Of a stretch of 64,000 nucleotides of DNA, positions 11,264 through 21,840 are shown piece after piece. Positions within the stretch are counted from its first letter, which is position 1; every line of letters begins with the position of its first letter. The stretch comes from Adiantum capillus-veneris (taxonomy: Eukaryota > Streptophyta > Polypodiopsida > Polypodiales > Pteridaceae), in the NCBI GenBank assembly GCA_014529385.2, contig CM043942.1:63013184-63077183 (forward strand), read 5' to 3'. The notes beneath the pieces were generated by a model. It saw only the letters and a program-made list of their open reading frames with translations. It was not told where the DNA came from and did no database searches. A program made the translations under genes and the position numbers.

Positions 11264-12510
11264 TGATGGAGTAAAAGACACCATGCGCACACTGACACAC
11301 CCAGACAACTCAACATAACGCGCACACTGACACACCCAGACAACTCAACATAACACAAGGAATTTACTTAAATTCCACCCCACACTCACCACCACTCAAG
11401 AGTTCCTTGAAAATTCTACCCACAAGCTCAATTCAAACTCCAAATACCTCGACCTACAAGCCCTTGCCTGCCCGCAGACACTACAAGGTGAGTCGAGTTG
11501 ATCAACACTTGAAATCACACTTGACGGTGCCCAAATATACAAGAAAACTCAAAAACTCCAGCCACAAAAGGCCTCTCTCAAACCATTGCAAAACCTTCAC
11601 CGAACTCCATTGTGTTGGACTCTTTGGAGTAGCCCCAACCCTAATAGCACAGATACAGGGTCACATAGTCTTGTAGAAAGCCGCACCTTCTTCCCTCAAT
11701 TCCTCACACACACACATCCATGGAAACCTCAGAACGTCTATAGACTCTCCCAAGTGCAAAATTGAAGTGAAGAAACTCTCATTAACTCCTCCATCCACTT
11801 GAAAACAGGATGCGAATGCAACGGGACTACACCAGACCACCTGTAGGAACCCTGCTTCCTCCCACAGACAGAGAGGTGAAAGTGCCAAGAGTCCCCTTCC
11901 AAAGTCCTCCCTCAGCTTGAACACTCACGGCACCATGAGTGATGTGGCAATTTAAAGCCTTTTCACACCATTTTTGGACATTTTTTTTGACCTTTTTAGC
12001 CCCAGTTTTGGCTAGTTTTGTTCCCTGGCGGGCATTTTCCGCAGGAAAAATAGCAAATGGACTCCAAAATCCACCAAATTTTGTAGGCTTGGTCCTTGAT
12101 ACCCAAACATCATTGCCACATGCTTACATACCATTTTTGACCACTTCTAGGGTGGTGCACGCACCGTAGATCAGGCATCGCAAATAGACAGTTACCGCAT
12201 GTGCCAAACTTCGTGGGCGGGATGAGAGTGCCCACACTTTTTTCTTGCATTATCTACATTCTAAAAGAATCAAACACATTCCCTAGAGCCAAAAAAAGCA
12301 ACTCAAGACCACATCCAAGGCTTCGATACCCTGTCCAAACACGTGCGTGTGCTCGACCGTCGGCACGTAAGCATGACTATTTTTAATTTGTACGTGTCAC
12401 ATCATTTTTGAAACTTGAAACTATTTTGCAAAGCTCCCAAATGCATGTATTTACATCCTTTTGTACATATGCCCATGCATATAGGCACTACTTTGTATAG
12501 ATCAAAAGTG
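11264..12510 (-). repeat. Element C 5' LTR (right copy)
   Basis: Partner of 7123-8318. It starts TGATGGAG at 11264 next to the primer-binding site and ends in CAAAAGTG at about 12510, where LINE D's 3' tail follows. Inside it, a duplication near 11283-11340 repeats 'CGCACACTGACACACCC', which is absent from the other copy. Confidence 0.8.
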
Positions 12511-12880
12511 CAAGAAAAGAGATCCTTCCATTAGTTAATAATAACTACCCAAAGGCTACAAACCACCTCCACGAGAGAGGGATACATCGGAAACATGGGG
12601 AGACTCTCCCACTGAAAAAAAGTATGTACAATGAGGGCTAAATCACAAGATGGGAGGAGGAAAAAGCCACACTGGTGGCCGGTAGTGCCATCTAGGCGCA
12701 CCCTGAACCATGGTGAAGAAAGGCCCTTGGCGCCTAAGTCGCAAGAAAGCCTCTCGGCACTCGCGCATGCGGTCGGAGCTGCCCTGAAGTCTCTCGAACT
12801 AACCCCTGAGTGTGTGTATCAGCTCCAGCCAAATGTCACGAATAGTCTCTGCCAGGTGGAACAGGGCGATCCTCGAAGAT

Positions 12881-12888
12881 GCGAAAGC
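12881..12888. other. Empty MITE insertion site
   Basis: GCGAAAGC in LINE D corresponds to GCGGAAGC, which is duplicated on both sides of the MITE in LINE E (54874-54881 and 55043-55050). The D copy has no insert and so shows the ancestral state. Confidence 0.85.
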
Positions 12889-12960
12889 AGCAGGCCCGCT
12901 CGGTGAACCAGAGTGTCTGGCAGCAGATAAGCTCCCCCAACACCACTCTCTATCACTGCA

Positions 12961-14599
12961 TCACTCTTGGGGGATGAGCTCTGTGGAAAGCTGAAGTGTA
13001 GGTTGACCCTCCTGGATCACTATCATCCTGTTGGTGGAAGCCAACTCAAAGTGGAGTGTGGGGCCCGTGAGAGTGGACCAAGTTGCAACACCCCAAGTGT
13101 ACTGTCGGGCTGTAGAGAGGGCTGGTATCAGCCAGAGAACCCGAAGCCAAACCTTCTGTGCCATGGGGCAGTCCCACAAAAAGTGACGCCGACTCTCCAA
13201 AGGATGGCCTCAGGCTGCACATGCTGTTGAGCACTGTGTACCAGCCAACTCCCAATTGCTGTAGCCCTGTGTGCTACAAGCCACTGAAACATAGTAACTC
13301 TCCTCGGTTGGTTGTTGTCCCAAAAGCCTGGCAAGAACTCAGTTGTGAGACCCTCCTCCTGCCAGTGAAGTGCTGCAGCAGGGCAAGTCTCTCTTTGTGT
13401 TGTCAGTATATGTCGCCACAAGCGAGTTGTGTATTGGAAAAAAGGAGTCCTTAAGTGATCGGCTGAAGAAAAAGGATCCCGCTGGAACCACTCTCCTGGT
13501 CCCACTGCACTTGTACCAGAGGGTGGCTCTCCCAAGCCCAAAACCGCCAGTGTCATGACTCAAGATCTACTAGGTCAAGATCGATGACGCAAGTCCTCCC
13601 TCATATGCCCACAACTCTAATACTCTGAAAACAGCGCTCTGCAACCTGTGGTGCCTCTATCGAGACTCTTTGAAACCAACCCTCTCCCTAAATCTCGAAA
13701 AACATGTGGGGAACTGTCTCCGAGCAAGCCCTAACGACAATGAGGACCTCGAGAATCTCGAAAAACATGTGGGGCACCGTCTCCGAGCAAGCCCTAACGA
13801 CAATGAGGACCTCGAGGCGCGTGAAGGCCCCCATCCATCTCGGAGCTGCTGCCTCAACAGGGGTATGCCATTCAACTCAGAGCTGGTATAGCCTGTGTAA
13901 TATCTCGACACACCCCTCATGCCTCGTTAATTGGATGCTTTGAACCTCCTCGAGAAGGTTTGAAAACTGTAGCCAGTCACCAAAAGTATGGGCTGGACCC
14001 TTTTGTCATGGACTCATGGGACCCCAAGAAACATGAGGCCTGCTGCCGACCAAATGGCCCGTGTGTGTGCTAACGATGGGGTTCCAAACAAGAGGCTGCC
14101 TCAAGCGCTCCTCCATGCAAGTGGGCTGGTGCTGCACCATGCCACTCCGCAGCTGCTCCTGCTCCCAGGACCTAAGCAAACTCGCAACAACGCGGTCCTC
14201 CCAACTCATGCTCAAGCCGACCCGGCGCATCTCTGTAAAAATCCACTTGATGGACGGGCTCCAAGGCATCCCATATGAGGGACTCGAGCACGAATCTGAT
14301 GTAGCACCAACTCCTTCCACGGTTTTTTCCGTGGAAGTCCTCTGGCCACAAGCTTCCCAAGGAGGGCTCAACTCTGCTGTGCTGGGGCGATGATCCCTAG
14401 CCCTCCCTGAGAACATGGTAAAGTGACGACTTGCCGGGACACTTTGGCCTTGGTTGACTGGTGTCGTGCCTTGACCACAAAAAATTCCTGTCCCGCCTCT
14501 CCAGCTGGCTGATAGAGGAGCTTGAATAGATCCAACTAGACCTGATGTACCACATAGTATGAGAAGCCCTTGGTTGGCCACTACCACTCTACTATCCAA
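12961..14599 (-). pseudogene. LINE D ORF2 C-terminal fragment
   Basis: Broken minus-strand frames matching the region after the RT domain of LINE E. The zinc-finger-type reverse-transcriptase C-terminus is visible as SRRHFLWDCPMAQKVW near 13195 and FQWLVAHRATAIGSWLVH near 13290. The RT active site is absent because of 5' truncation. Several frame changes (near 13200, 13560 and 14000) make it non-coding. Confidence 0.7.
13691..13816. repeat. 63-bp tandem duplication inside LINE D
   Basis: Two consecutive 63-bp copies (13691-13753, 13754-13816) starting AATCTCGAAAAACATG and differing at only a few positions. LINE E has a single copy at the matching place (about 55865), so the duplication arose in D. 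The length is a multiple of three. Confidence 0.9.
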
Positions 14600-14669
14600 A
14601 GAGAGCCGTGCAGAACTCTAATTAAGCAGCTTCCTCCTGATGGATAGGAGGGGAGAAGTTTGCTGCTTT

Positions 14670-15119
14670 TGTATATCATCAGGAACTGGAATCACTTCCA
14701 GATTTGTATCCGAACAACTCAGATTTCTCCATTTGGAGCAAGTTACAGAACGGAGAGAATGAATATCCCTATTTCGTTCGAGATGGTTACCTCTATCACC
14801 ACCAAGCAATTTGTGTGGTGGTGTCATTGGGGAAGAAAATTATGGGTGAAGCACATGCTTTGTCTTATGCGGGTCATCGAGGTATTCTCCCTACGACCTT
14901 AGCATTGAAAAGATCTTTCTTTTCGCCAAATCTTAAAGCAGACATCGATCAATATGTCAGGGAATGTTTGGATTGCCAAAAAGTAAAGTACGAACGGCAT
15001 AAGACGCCTGGGTAACTTCAACCTTTTCTTGTGCCTGATCAACCATGGGAGAGTATTGCCATGGAGTTTATTATGGATCTCCCAAAGACTCAAACTTGTA
15101 GAGATGGTGGAAATGATGT
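14670..15119 (+). pseudogene. Gypsy L integrase N-terminal part
   Basis: Shows the integrase HHCC zinc finger (HALSYAGHRG...ECLDCQKVKYERH, about 14850-14998) and the beginning of the catalytic core (ESIAMEFIMDLPKTQ), with the first catalytic Asp. One stop lies at about 15013. The frame is cut at 15119 by copia M. Confidence 0.85.
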
Positions 15120-15124
15120 GATCT
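15120..15124. repeat. Target-site duplication of copia M (left)
   Basis: GATCT here and GATCT at 20305-20309 flank the two LTR outer ends exactly. The duplication lies in the integrase reading frame of gypsy L. Confidence 0.95.
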
Positions 15125-15351
15125 TGTTACCATATACATGTGGTAGTGATGTGTGTGAACACACTAGGACCGCCAGGGCATTTTTTCCCTCTTTAGGAGG
15201 TTTTTTCCCCCGTGCATTGCATATACGCCTGTCACTCTAGGGCTATCTATCTTTCCATTGCACACTAAGAAACATACTCTCTATTGTGTGCCTTGAGCTT
15301 CCTTCGTCTTCTCCAAGCTGTGTGTGTTTCTTTGCAACCCTAATTCTAACA
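15125..15351 (+). repeat. Copia M 5' LTR
   Basis: TGTTACCATATAC...CTAACA, 227 bp, canonical TG...CA ends. It differs from the 3' LTR at a few bases (around 15168-15187, 15230, 15332 and 15348). Short LTRs of this size are normal for copia elements. Confidence 0.95.
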
Positions 15352-15353
15352 AT

Positions 15354-15365
15354 TGGTATCAGAGC
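15354..15365 (+). other. Copia M primer-binding site
   Basis: TGGTATCAGAGC, complementary to the 3' end of plant initiator-Met tRNA, two bases after the 5' LTR. This is the usual copia minus-strand primer. Confidence 0.95.
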
Positions 15366-15713
15366 AGGTCACGTCCTCCCGGGTTTAGTCGCCAGCTGTT
15401 CCAGCACACGCCTGCTCACTTTCTCCGATTTCAGTGAGCTTTGGCGAGCGTTCGCAGGTTGACAAAAATTTTGGGCAAGCTCAAAGAGCTTGGTCTGCTC
15501 AGAATTTTGATTTTGGCTCATTTTGGCCTCCGTTTCCACTACAGGCAGTACTGCACAGGGTATTTCGTCATTTTGTGCAGAATTTCTGTCAGTGCCGTTT
15601 TTTGCATAACAGGTGCCTTACAGTCTTCTACGGTTTGTGCTATATAGCACAGGTTGTTCCCGCTCCGTTTCTCCTATTTTAGGGCAGTTTTCACATTAGG
15701 TGCAACATTTACC

Positions 15714-16634
15714 ATGGCTGACAACAACAACACAGATGTGTTCAAGATGTTTGCTGCTGAGGACAGGTTGGATGGGGACAACTACCCTATGTGGGCTTAT
15801 ATGATGCAACATGTTCTTGTGTCAAAAGGTGTCTGGAACATTGTGCAGGGCATTGATGTACGTCCTGGTTCTGAGGATGTAGGCGATGTTGAGGATGTTG
15901 CAGGTCTTGCTGCAAGGATTGCAGCTGTTAGAGTTGTTTTGCCTACGGCAGAACAAGCTCGTTGGGATGTTAAGGCTGCGCAGGCTCATGCATTGATTGC
16001 GTTGTCTGTGAAGCGCACCATTGTTCCTCACATCCGTTCTGCAAAATCTGCAAAACAGGCTTGGGATACTCTAGCAAGTCTTTATGCAAGCCGCAATGAG
16101 GCTAAAATTGCTTTGCTGCGTAAAGAGCTGGAGTCGAAGATTATGCATGAGGAAGATGATATGGACACTTTCCTTGCTAGTGTCAAGGATATCAATGAGC
16201 AGCTTATTTCTGCAGGTGAAGTCATTTTAGACAGTTCCCTTGTGCAGACGGTTCTTGATGCCTTACCAGATTCCTACCAGACATTTGCTAGTACTTGGAG
16301 ACTGATGACCCAAGGAAATCCAGAAGTTGTCAAGTTTGATGCATTATGCACATTGCTGTTGCAAGAGTCACTGTCTAGAAAAAACAGGACTAGACAGCGT
16401 GCAGTTGAACAAGCTTTTATTGCTTCTCAAAGAAAGGGTGGTAGCAGCAATGCAGCCACTTCTTATGGTTCTGCTGCGAGTGGCAAAAATTATGTTCCTA
16501 ATGCTTCTGCTGGCAGTACTTCGTCTGGCAATTCTGGTGATAAGGGCAAAAAGAAGATGCGTTGCCATTATTGTAAAGCCAATGATCACTTGATCAAGTC
16601 GTGTCCGAAGTTGAAGGCCAAAGAGGCTAAGTAG
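15714..16634 (+). CDS. Copia M Gag with zinc knuckle
   Basis: Begins at the ATG in ACCATGGCTGAC (good plant Kozak context), 349 bp after the primer-binding site, and is open for 306 codons to a TAG. Residues 1-60 hold the DRLDGDNYPMWAYMM motif, the N-terminal signature of copia Gag (DUF4219/UBN2 type). The central UBN2-like capsid includes ALIALSVKRTIVPHI and AWDTLASLYAS, and the C-terminus carries a CCHC zinc knuckle (CHYCKANDHLIKSC). It would form virus-like particles in the cytoplasm and bind element RNA. The TAG falls just after the knuckle, and the same frame continues into pol, so the stop is either a mutation or a gag/pol boundary. Confidence 0.9.
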   Translation: MADNNNTDVFKMFAAEDRLDGDNYPMWAYMMQHVLVSKGVWNIVQGIDVRPGSEDVGDVEDVAGLAARIAAVRVVLPTAEQARWDVKAAQAHALIALSVKRTIVPHIRSAKSAKQAWDTLASLYASRNEAKIALLRKELESKIMHEEDDMDTFLASVKDINEQLISAGEVILDSSLVQTVLDALPDSYQTFASTWRLMTQGNPEVVKFDALCTLLLQESLSRKNRTRQRAVEQAFIASQRKGGSSNAATSYGSAASGKNYVPNASAGSTSSGNSGDKGKKKMRCHYCKANDHLIKSCPKLKAKEAK

Positions 16635-19600
16635 AAAGAGGGTTGTTCCACTGCAAATGCTGGTTCCACTACAAATGCAGCCATTGTTGAGTCTTCTGTG
16701 AAAGGAGATTGTGTTGCTGATGTTGATGCAGAATGGGCTTTTAGCGCAGAGTGCACTTACAATCCTGCTGTCCATGATGCATGCTTGTCAGTTGCTGCAG
16801 ATTCACATGTGTGGTATTTCGACAGTGGTGCTACAAAGCACATTACCTCACATCGTGAATTGTTTACCTCTCTCGAGTCTGTCCCTCATGGGAATTCAGT
16901 CACTTGTGTCAACAACGCCTCTTATCAAGTTCAAGGAGTTGGAAAGATTGTGCTCACTGCTGCTAATGGCAGTTCCTTCACACTTGTTGATGCACTTTAT
17001 GTACCTGGGATCAAGAAGAATCTCTTGTCTGTATCCGCACTTGCTAGACTTGGACTTGTAGTCAAATTTGTGGATGACAGATGTACAGTTCATGATTTCA
17101 GTTTTGGTGATGAAATTGTTGCATCTGGTCTTCTGTGCCGTGGGCTGTATAAGCTTACTTTGTATGACAAGTGTGGACAAAATTTTGCAAATGCTGTTGC
17201 AGATTCAAGGGCTATTTCAGATGCAAAACTTTGGCATGCACGTTTTGGTCATCTGAATTTTGCCAGTTTGCTGCGTTTGCAGAAATCTGATATCGTTGCT
17301 TCTTTGCCGCCTCTTGAAGCACCTGTCAAACATGTTTGTGAAGGCTGTCTTTTGGGTAAGATGCAACGTTCTAAGTTTCCAAAGGATGGTTCAGTTCGGG
17401 CCACATGCAGGTTGCAGCTTGTGCATAGTGATGTTTGTGGGCCCATGCAAACTCCGTCCTTGGACAATTACCTGTACTTCATGACTTTCATTGATGACTA
17501 CTCCAGGCATGCATGGGTATTTCCGCTTAAAGCGAAGTCCGAAGTTTTTATGTGCTTCAAACAATTTTTGGCTATGGCTGAAAATGTCTCAAAATGTACT
17601 ATGGGCACCCTCCGTTCCGATCGAGGGGGGGAGTATATGTCTCATGAATTTAATGCATTTCTGGCTAGTCGTGGGATAAAACACCAATGTACAGTGCCTT
17701 ATACACCTCAGCAAAATGGTGTTGCTGAGAGGAAAAACAGGTCACTGACGGAAATGGCACGATGTATGGTCAGAAGTCAAGCTTTATCGCATTCTTTTTG
17801 GCTTGAGGCCATCATGTGAGCCACTTATGTAGTTAACAAATGTCCTACGAAAGCTTTGCAGTCTATTACTCCATATGAAGCATGGCATGATAGAAAACCT
17901 TCTATTGAGCACATGCGTGTTTTTGGTTGTTTGGCATATGCTTTGGTGCCACAAGTGCAGCGCAGAAAATTGGATGATAAGGCTGTCAAATGTATTTTTG
18001 TTGGTTATAGTGTTGAAAGCAAAGGTTACAGGTTGTATCATCTGCAAACAAAACGTATTCTGGTTTCTTGGGATGTAGTGTTTGTGGAAGATTCTATTCA
18101 GCCCTTGCTGTCATGTACTAGAGACAGTAATGTAAGCTCACAGGACATTTACGACACTTTGTTGCCTCTTTTCAGTGGTGGAAATACGAATGTAAGTTCC
18201 AATGAGGCAAATGTACAGCCTATGGGGGTTTTTGAAAATGTTTTAGATCAGCCTATTACTGATGCAGATGTACATGATGTACTTGATGAGAAAAGGGCTG
18301 AAAATGAGCAGGCTAGAGGTATGCCAAAATGGCTGGTGCACACTTTGCGTGACAGTAAAGTGGATGCACCTTTGTCTAGTCGTACTCGTTCAGGCTCTCG
18401 CCATGCATCTTATGCATCAGATTGTTATGCTTTGGCTGTGTCTAGCTTACATGATGTTGAGGAGCCTCTGTCTTTTGATGAAGCACAGAATTCAGAAAAT
18501 TGGATGGCTGCCATGCAATCAGAATATGATGCACTTATAGAAAATGACACATGGACTTTATGTGATTTGCCTCCTGGCAAAAAGGCCATTGGTACAAAGT
18601 GGGTTTACAAGTTGAAACGCAAACCGGATGGTGAGATCGATCGCCATAAGGCTCGACTTGTTGCAAAGGGTTATGCACAGCAAAAAGGCATAGATTATGA
18701 AGAGACTTTTGCTGCCGCTTGTCGTATGACTACTGTGCGTTTTCTATGTGCATTGGCAGCTCATTTTGGTTGGGATGTACATCAATCAGACATTGTTACT
18801 GCTTTCTTGAATGGTGACATATATGAGGAAGTTTATGTAACGCAGCCTCGCGGTTTTGTCATAAAAGGACAAGAGGACAAAGTGTGCAAATGTAACAAGG
18901 CTTTGTATGGGTTGAAGCAATCTCCTCGTGCTTGGTATGAGAAAGCTGACACTCATTTGGTCAAACAAGGCTTTCGTAACAGTCCAACAGAAAGCACATT
19001 GTATGTAAAGCGTGAGGGTGATGTATTTCTCATCGTGGTTCTTTATGTTGATGATTTGCTGATCACTGGACCAAATGAGAGACATATTGCTGAATTTAAG
19101 GCTGATTTGAATGCTACTTTCAAGATGAAAGATTTGGGGCTGTTGCATCATTACTTGGGTATACAGTTTTAAGCAGTGTGATGGTGGTATTGCCTTGTGT
19201 CAGAAAAGTTACATAGAGACATTGCTATGTAAGTTTGGACTTGAGGATTGCAAACCTATTGCCACTCCCATGGAAACAGGTTTGAAGTTGAGTCTACATG
19301 ATGCTGGCGATCCTGCTGATGTCACTCTTTACCAAACTGCTGTTGGCTGCCTCATTTATGTATGCAACACGAGGCCAGATATTCAGTCTGCAGTCTCACA
19401 GGTCAGCAGATTTATGCATAGCCCAGGGTCTAAGCATTGGTAGGCTGTCAAGAGGATTTTCCGCTACCTTAGTGGCACTTTACATCTTGGCTTGTTTTAT
19501 CCCAAGGGGAGATCATTGCCGCCAGACTTACATGCTTTTTTGGACTCAGATTGGGCTGGTTGTTTTGACACGCGAGTGTCCACAAGTGGTTTTTGTTTCA

Positions 19601-20001
19601 TGTTTGGCAGTTCATGTATATCATGGTTGAGCAAGAAGCAACCTACTGTGGCCACTTCGAGTTGTGAGGCTGAGTACAGGGCAGTCTTCACAGCTACGGT
19701 TGAGTGTGTATGGCTCAGACGCCTTATGGCTGATTTGGGTGTTGGACAGGACACTGCCAACACTATCTACACTGACAGTCAGAGCGCATTGGCAGTTGCG
19801 AGGAACCCAGTTTTTCATGCTTGCACAAAGCACATTGAGGTGCATTACCACTATGTCAGGGAGAGGCTCTCAGCAGGAGAGATCAGCTTGGCTTATGTGC
19901 CAACACAGGACAACCTTGCAGATCTTTTCACAAAGGCATTGTCTCGTGAGAAGCTTGAAGCTTTCTGCAAAGCTTTGGGCTTACTCCCCTTTGTGGACTG
20001 A
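16635..20001 (+). pseudogene. Copia M Pol: protease, integrase, RT, RNase H
   Basis: In frame with gag after the TAG. Protease active site FDSGATKH lies near 16820. The integrase has WHARFGHLN...CEGCLLG zinc-finger residues and core motifs HSDVCGPM, LRSDRGGEY and NGVAERKNRS. RT shows KWVYKLKRK, VTAFLNGDIYEEVY, LYGLKQSPRAW and YVDDLLITG (about 19040). RNase H shows FLDSDWAGC, SSCEAEYRA and YTDSQSALA. Breaks: TGA at 17817, an extra T in a T run at about 19166-19171, and TAG at 19441. Without these the protein would be a standard copia polyprotein; as it stands it is not translatable past 17817. Confidence 0.95.
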
Positions 20002-20066
20002 TCCTGTCCTGAGGGCATGGCACTTCCCTTTACTCATGTGCCAGCTCTCGTTCACCGCATCACTGC

Positions 20067-20074
20067 AGGGGGGA
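20067..20074 (+). other. Copia M polypurine tract
   Basis: AGGGGGGA lies two bases before the 3' LTR at 20077, the position of the plus-strand primer. Confidence 0.85.
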
Positions 20075-20076
20075 TT

Positions 20077-20304
20077 TGTTACCATATACATGTGGTAGTG
20101 ATGTGTGTGAACACACTAGGACCGCCGAGGCATTTTTTTTTCTCTTTAGGAGGTTTTTTCCCCCGTGCATTGCATATACGCCTATCACTCTAGGGCTATC
20201 TATCTTTCCATTGCACACTAAGAAACATACTCTCTATTGTGTGCCTTGAGCTTCCTTCGTCTTCTCCAAGCTGTGTGTGTTTCTCTGCAACCCTAATTCC
20301 AACA
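20077..20304 (+). repeat. Copia M 3' LTR
   Basis: 228 bp, TGTTACC...CCAACA, followed directly by target duplication GATCT (20305-20309). Confidence 0.95.
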
Positions 20305-20572
20305 GATCTCGACCATTGTGAATAGATTTAGCAAGCAAGCTTACTTTATTCCAATTAGGAAAACGATCAAAACGGATTATATGGCTAGGATTTTTCTAGC
20401 ACAGATTTTTAAGCATCATGGGATGCCCAAGTCTATTGTGAGTGATCGAGATCCTCGCATGACAAGAATTTTTTTGGTGTGGTTTGTTTGATAACCTTTG
20501 CATGAAGTTGAATTTTTCTTCTACATATCATTTTTAAATGAATGGGTAGAGTGCGATCGCCACTTTTACAGT

Positions 20573-21028
20573 GTTGGATATGTTGAAATCCTACGTGTCA
20601 GACAGACGGTCTGACTGGGAGAAGTGTTTGCACCTTGTCGGGTGCACGTATAACAATACTGTAGATTCGTCTACGGGGAAGGCACCCTTTGAGATTCTTT
20701 ATGGTAAGCCTTTGCTTCCACCAATCCTTTTAACTAAGGATAAAATTTTTGCAACGGATGAGTTTGTCAAGGATTTGGACACGGCCTACGGGCAAGGTAT
20801 GTTGGATATGTTGAAATCCTACGTGTCGGACAGACGATCTGACTGGGAGAAGTGTTTGCACCTTGTCAAGTGCACGTATAACAATAGTGTACATTTGTCT
20901 ACAAGAAGGTACCCTTTGAGATTCTTTATGGTAAGCCTTTGCTTCCACCAATCCTTTTAACTAAGGATAAGATTTTTGTAACGGATGAGTTTGTCCAGGA
21001 TTTGGACACGGCCTATGGGCAAGGTAAG
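20573..21028 (+). repeat. In-frame 228-bp tandem duplication in gypsy L
   Basis: The segment beginning GTTGGATATGTTGAAATCC occurs at 20573 and again at 20801, an offset of 228 bp (76 codons). Both copies encode MLKSYVSDRRSDWEKCLHLV and extend to the GQG of the end of that segment. A one-base difference near 20910 throws the second copy out of frame. Confidence 0.9.
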
Positions 21029-21048
21029 AGAGCAATTTTGCGCTCTCA

Positions 21049-21564
21049 GGAAAAACAAAGGAAAGTTGCGGACAAGCACAACAGAACTTTGGTCTTAACA
21101 ATCGGTCAATTGGTCTTACTCAAGTTTGAGAAGGCAAGACTAAAGGAACAAGCGACTCATAAAGGGAAAGTGGTAAAACTTTTGAATTGTTATTATGGGC
21201 TGTTTAAGATAATTGACCAAGTGAACGATATGACATTCCGATTAGAGCTACCATCTAATTGGAAGATCCACAATGCTTTCCATATTAGTTTACTTTGGCC
21301 ATGTGTGGAAAAACAAAGGAAAGTTGCGGACAAGCACAACAGAATTTTGGTCTTGACAATCGGTCAATTGGTCTTACTCAAGTTTGAGAAGGCAAGACTA
21401 AAGGAACAAGCGACTCATAAAGGGAAAGTGGTAAAACTTTTGAATTGTTATTATGGGTTGTTTAAGATAATTGACCAAGTGAACGATATGACATTCCGAT
21501 TAGAGCTACCATCTAATTGGAAGATCCACAATGCTTTCCATGTTAGTTTACTTCGGCCATATGT
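21049..21564 (+). repeat. In-frame 258-bp tandem duplication in gypsy L
   Basis: The segment starting GGAAAAACAAAGGAAAGTTG is present at 21049 and 21307, an offset of 258 bp (86 codons). Both copies encode the integrase C-terminal module from EKQRKVADKHNR to NAFH(I/V)SLL. The copies are nearly identical, so the event is recent relative to the age of L. Confidence 0.93.
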
Positions 21565-21840
21565 AGGACCGCCTCCAAGTCATCCTATTGTTGAGGAACC
21601 TCTTGAGGTTGAGGAAACGAAGACTCCAATTGGAGCAGATCATTCATCATCAGGAGCGGCCACTCAAGTCTGGAAAGATTACACGAAAGTATTTGGTAAA
21701 GTTTAAGAATTATTCTACTTAAGACGCTCATTGGATGACTGACCGTGAACTAGCATCTTTCCCCGAGATTTTGGAAGGATATGTACAAGCACTACAATTG
21801 AGGACAATTGTTTACAAGCCAAAGGGATATTGCCAAATGT

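Larger units (their letters stand above)
7123..12510 (-). mobile_element. Non-autonomous LTR retrotransposon C
   Basis: Two long direct repeats (7123-8318 and 11264-12510) flank an internal region that, on the minus strand, begins with a primer-binding-site-like sequence next to the right repeat and carries gag capsid fragments but no pol. That arrangement defines an LTR element transcribed right to left. A hAT-like transposon sits in its internal part. The right LTR stops exactly where LINE D's tail begins, so the LTR may extend further than the shared 1.2 kb. No target duplication could be confirmed. Confidence 0.75.
12511..14669 (-). mobile_element. L1-type LINE D, 5'-truncated
   Basis: Collinear with the 3' third of LINE E (54532 to about 56770) along its whole length, including the shared 3' UTR around 12540-12700. 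It starts at about 14669 in the C-terminal part of ORF2, so it is a 5'-truncated copy, as target-primed reverse transcription usually leaves. The left flank is the LTR of element C, the right flank is gypsy L, and no target duplication was recognised. Confidence 0.8.
15125..20304 (+). mobile_element. Complete Ty1/copia retrotransposon M
   Basis: Every structural part is present: 227/228-bp LTRs, 5-bp target duplication GATCT, initiator-Met primer-binding site, gag with zinc knuckle, protease, integrase, RT, RNase H and polypurine tract. The LTRs differ at only a handful of positions, so it is fairly young. The coding frame has three in-frame stops and one extra T, so this copy is not autonomous now. 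It is inserted in the integrase core of gypsy L. Confidence 0.97.
14670..21840 (+). mobile_element. Ty3/gypsy (chromovirus-like) relic L, split by copia M
   Basis: Integrase sequence runs from 14670 to 15119, is interrupted by copia M and resumes at 20305 with the same reading sense (SIVSDRDPRMT motif near 20440). It ends in a chromodomain-like tail near 21700-21840. The pol order and the C-terminal tail resemble gypsy G in this window. Protease, RT and LTRs are missing on the left, where LINE D abuts. Stops and frameshifts are frequent. Confidence 0.8.
20305..21840 (+). pseudogene. Gypsy L integrase C-terminal part with chromodomain-like tail
   Basis: Resumes the integrase core after copia M. 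Readable motifs are TIVNRFSKQAYFIP, HHGMPKSIVSDRDPRMT, the SDWEKCLHLV/YNNTV/STGKAPFEI stretch, and the C-terminal NWKIHNAFHVSLLRPYV. The tail LVKFKNYST..AHWM (about 21695-21740) matches the chromodomain-like end of gypsy G after a frameshift at about 21705. Two internal segments are tandemly duplicated in frame (listed separately). Stops near 20330-20560 disable it. Confidence 0.85.

Noticed and set aside
7123-12510. Segmental duplication of a host region as explanation for the paired 1.2-kb repeats
   Set aside because: The primer-binding-site-like sequence next to one repeat and the gag capsid fragment following it fit an LTR element better.
16632-16634. Programmed stop readthrough between gag and pol in copia M
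   Set aside because: The frame also has TGA at 17817, TAG at 19441 and an extra T, so damage is the simpler explanation until other copies are compared.
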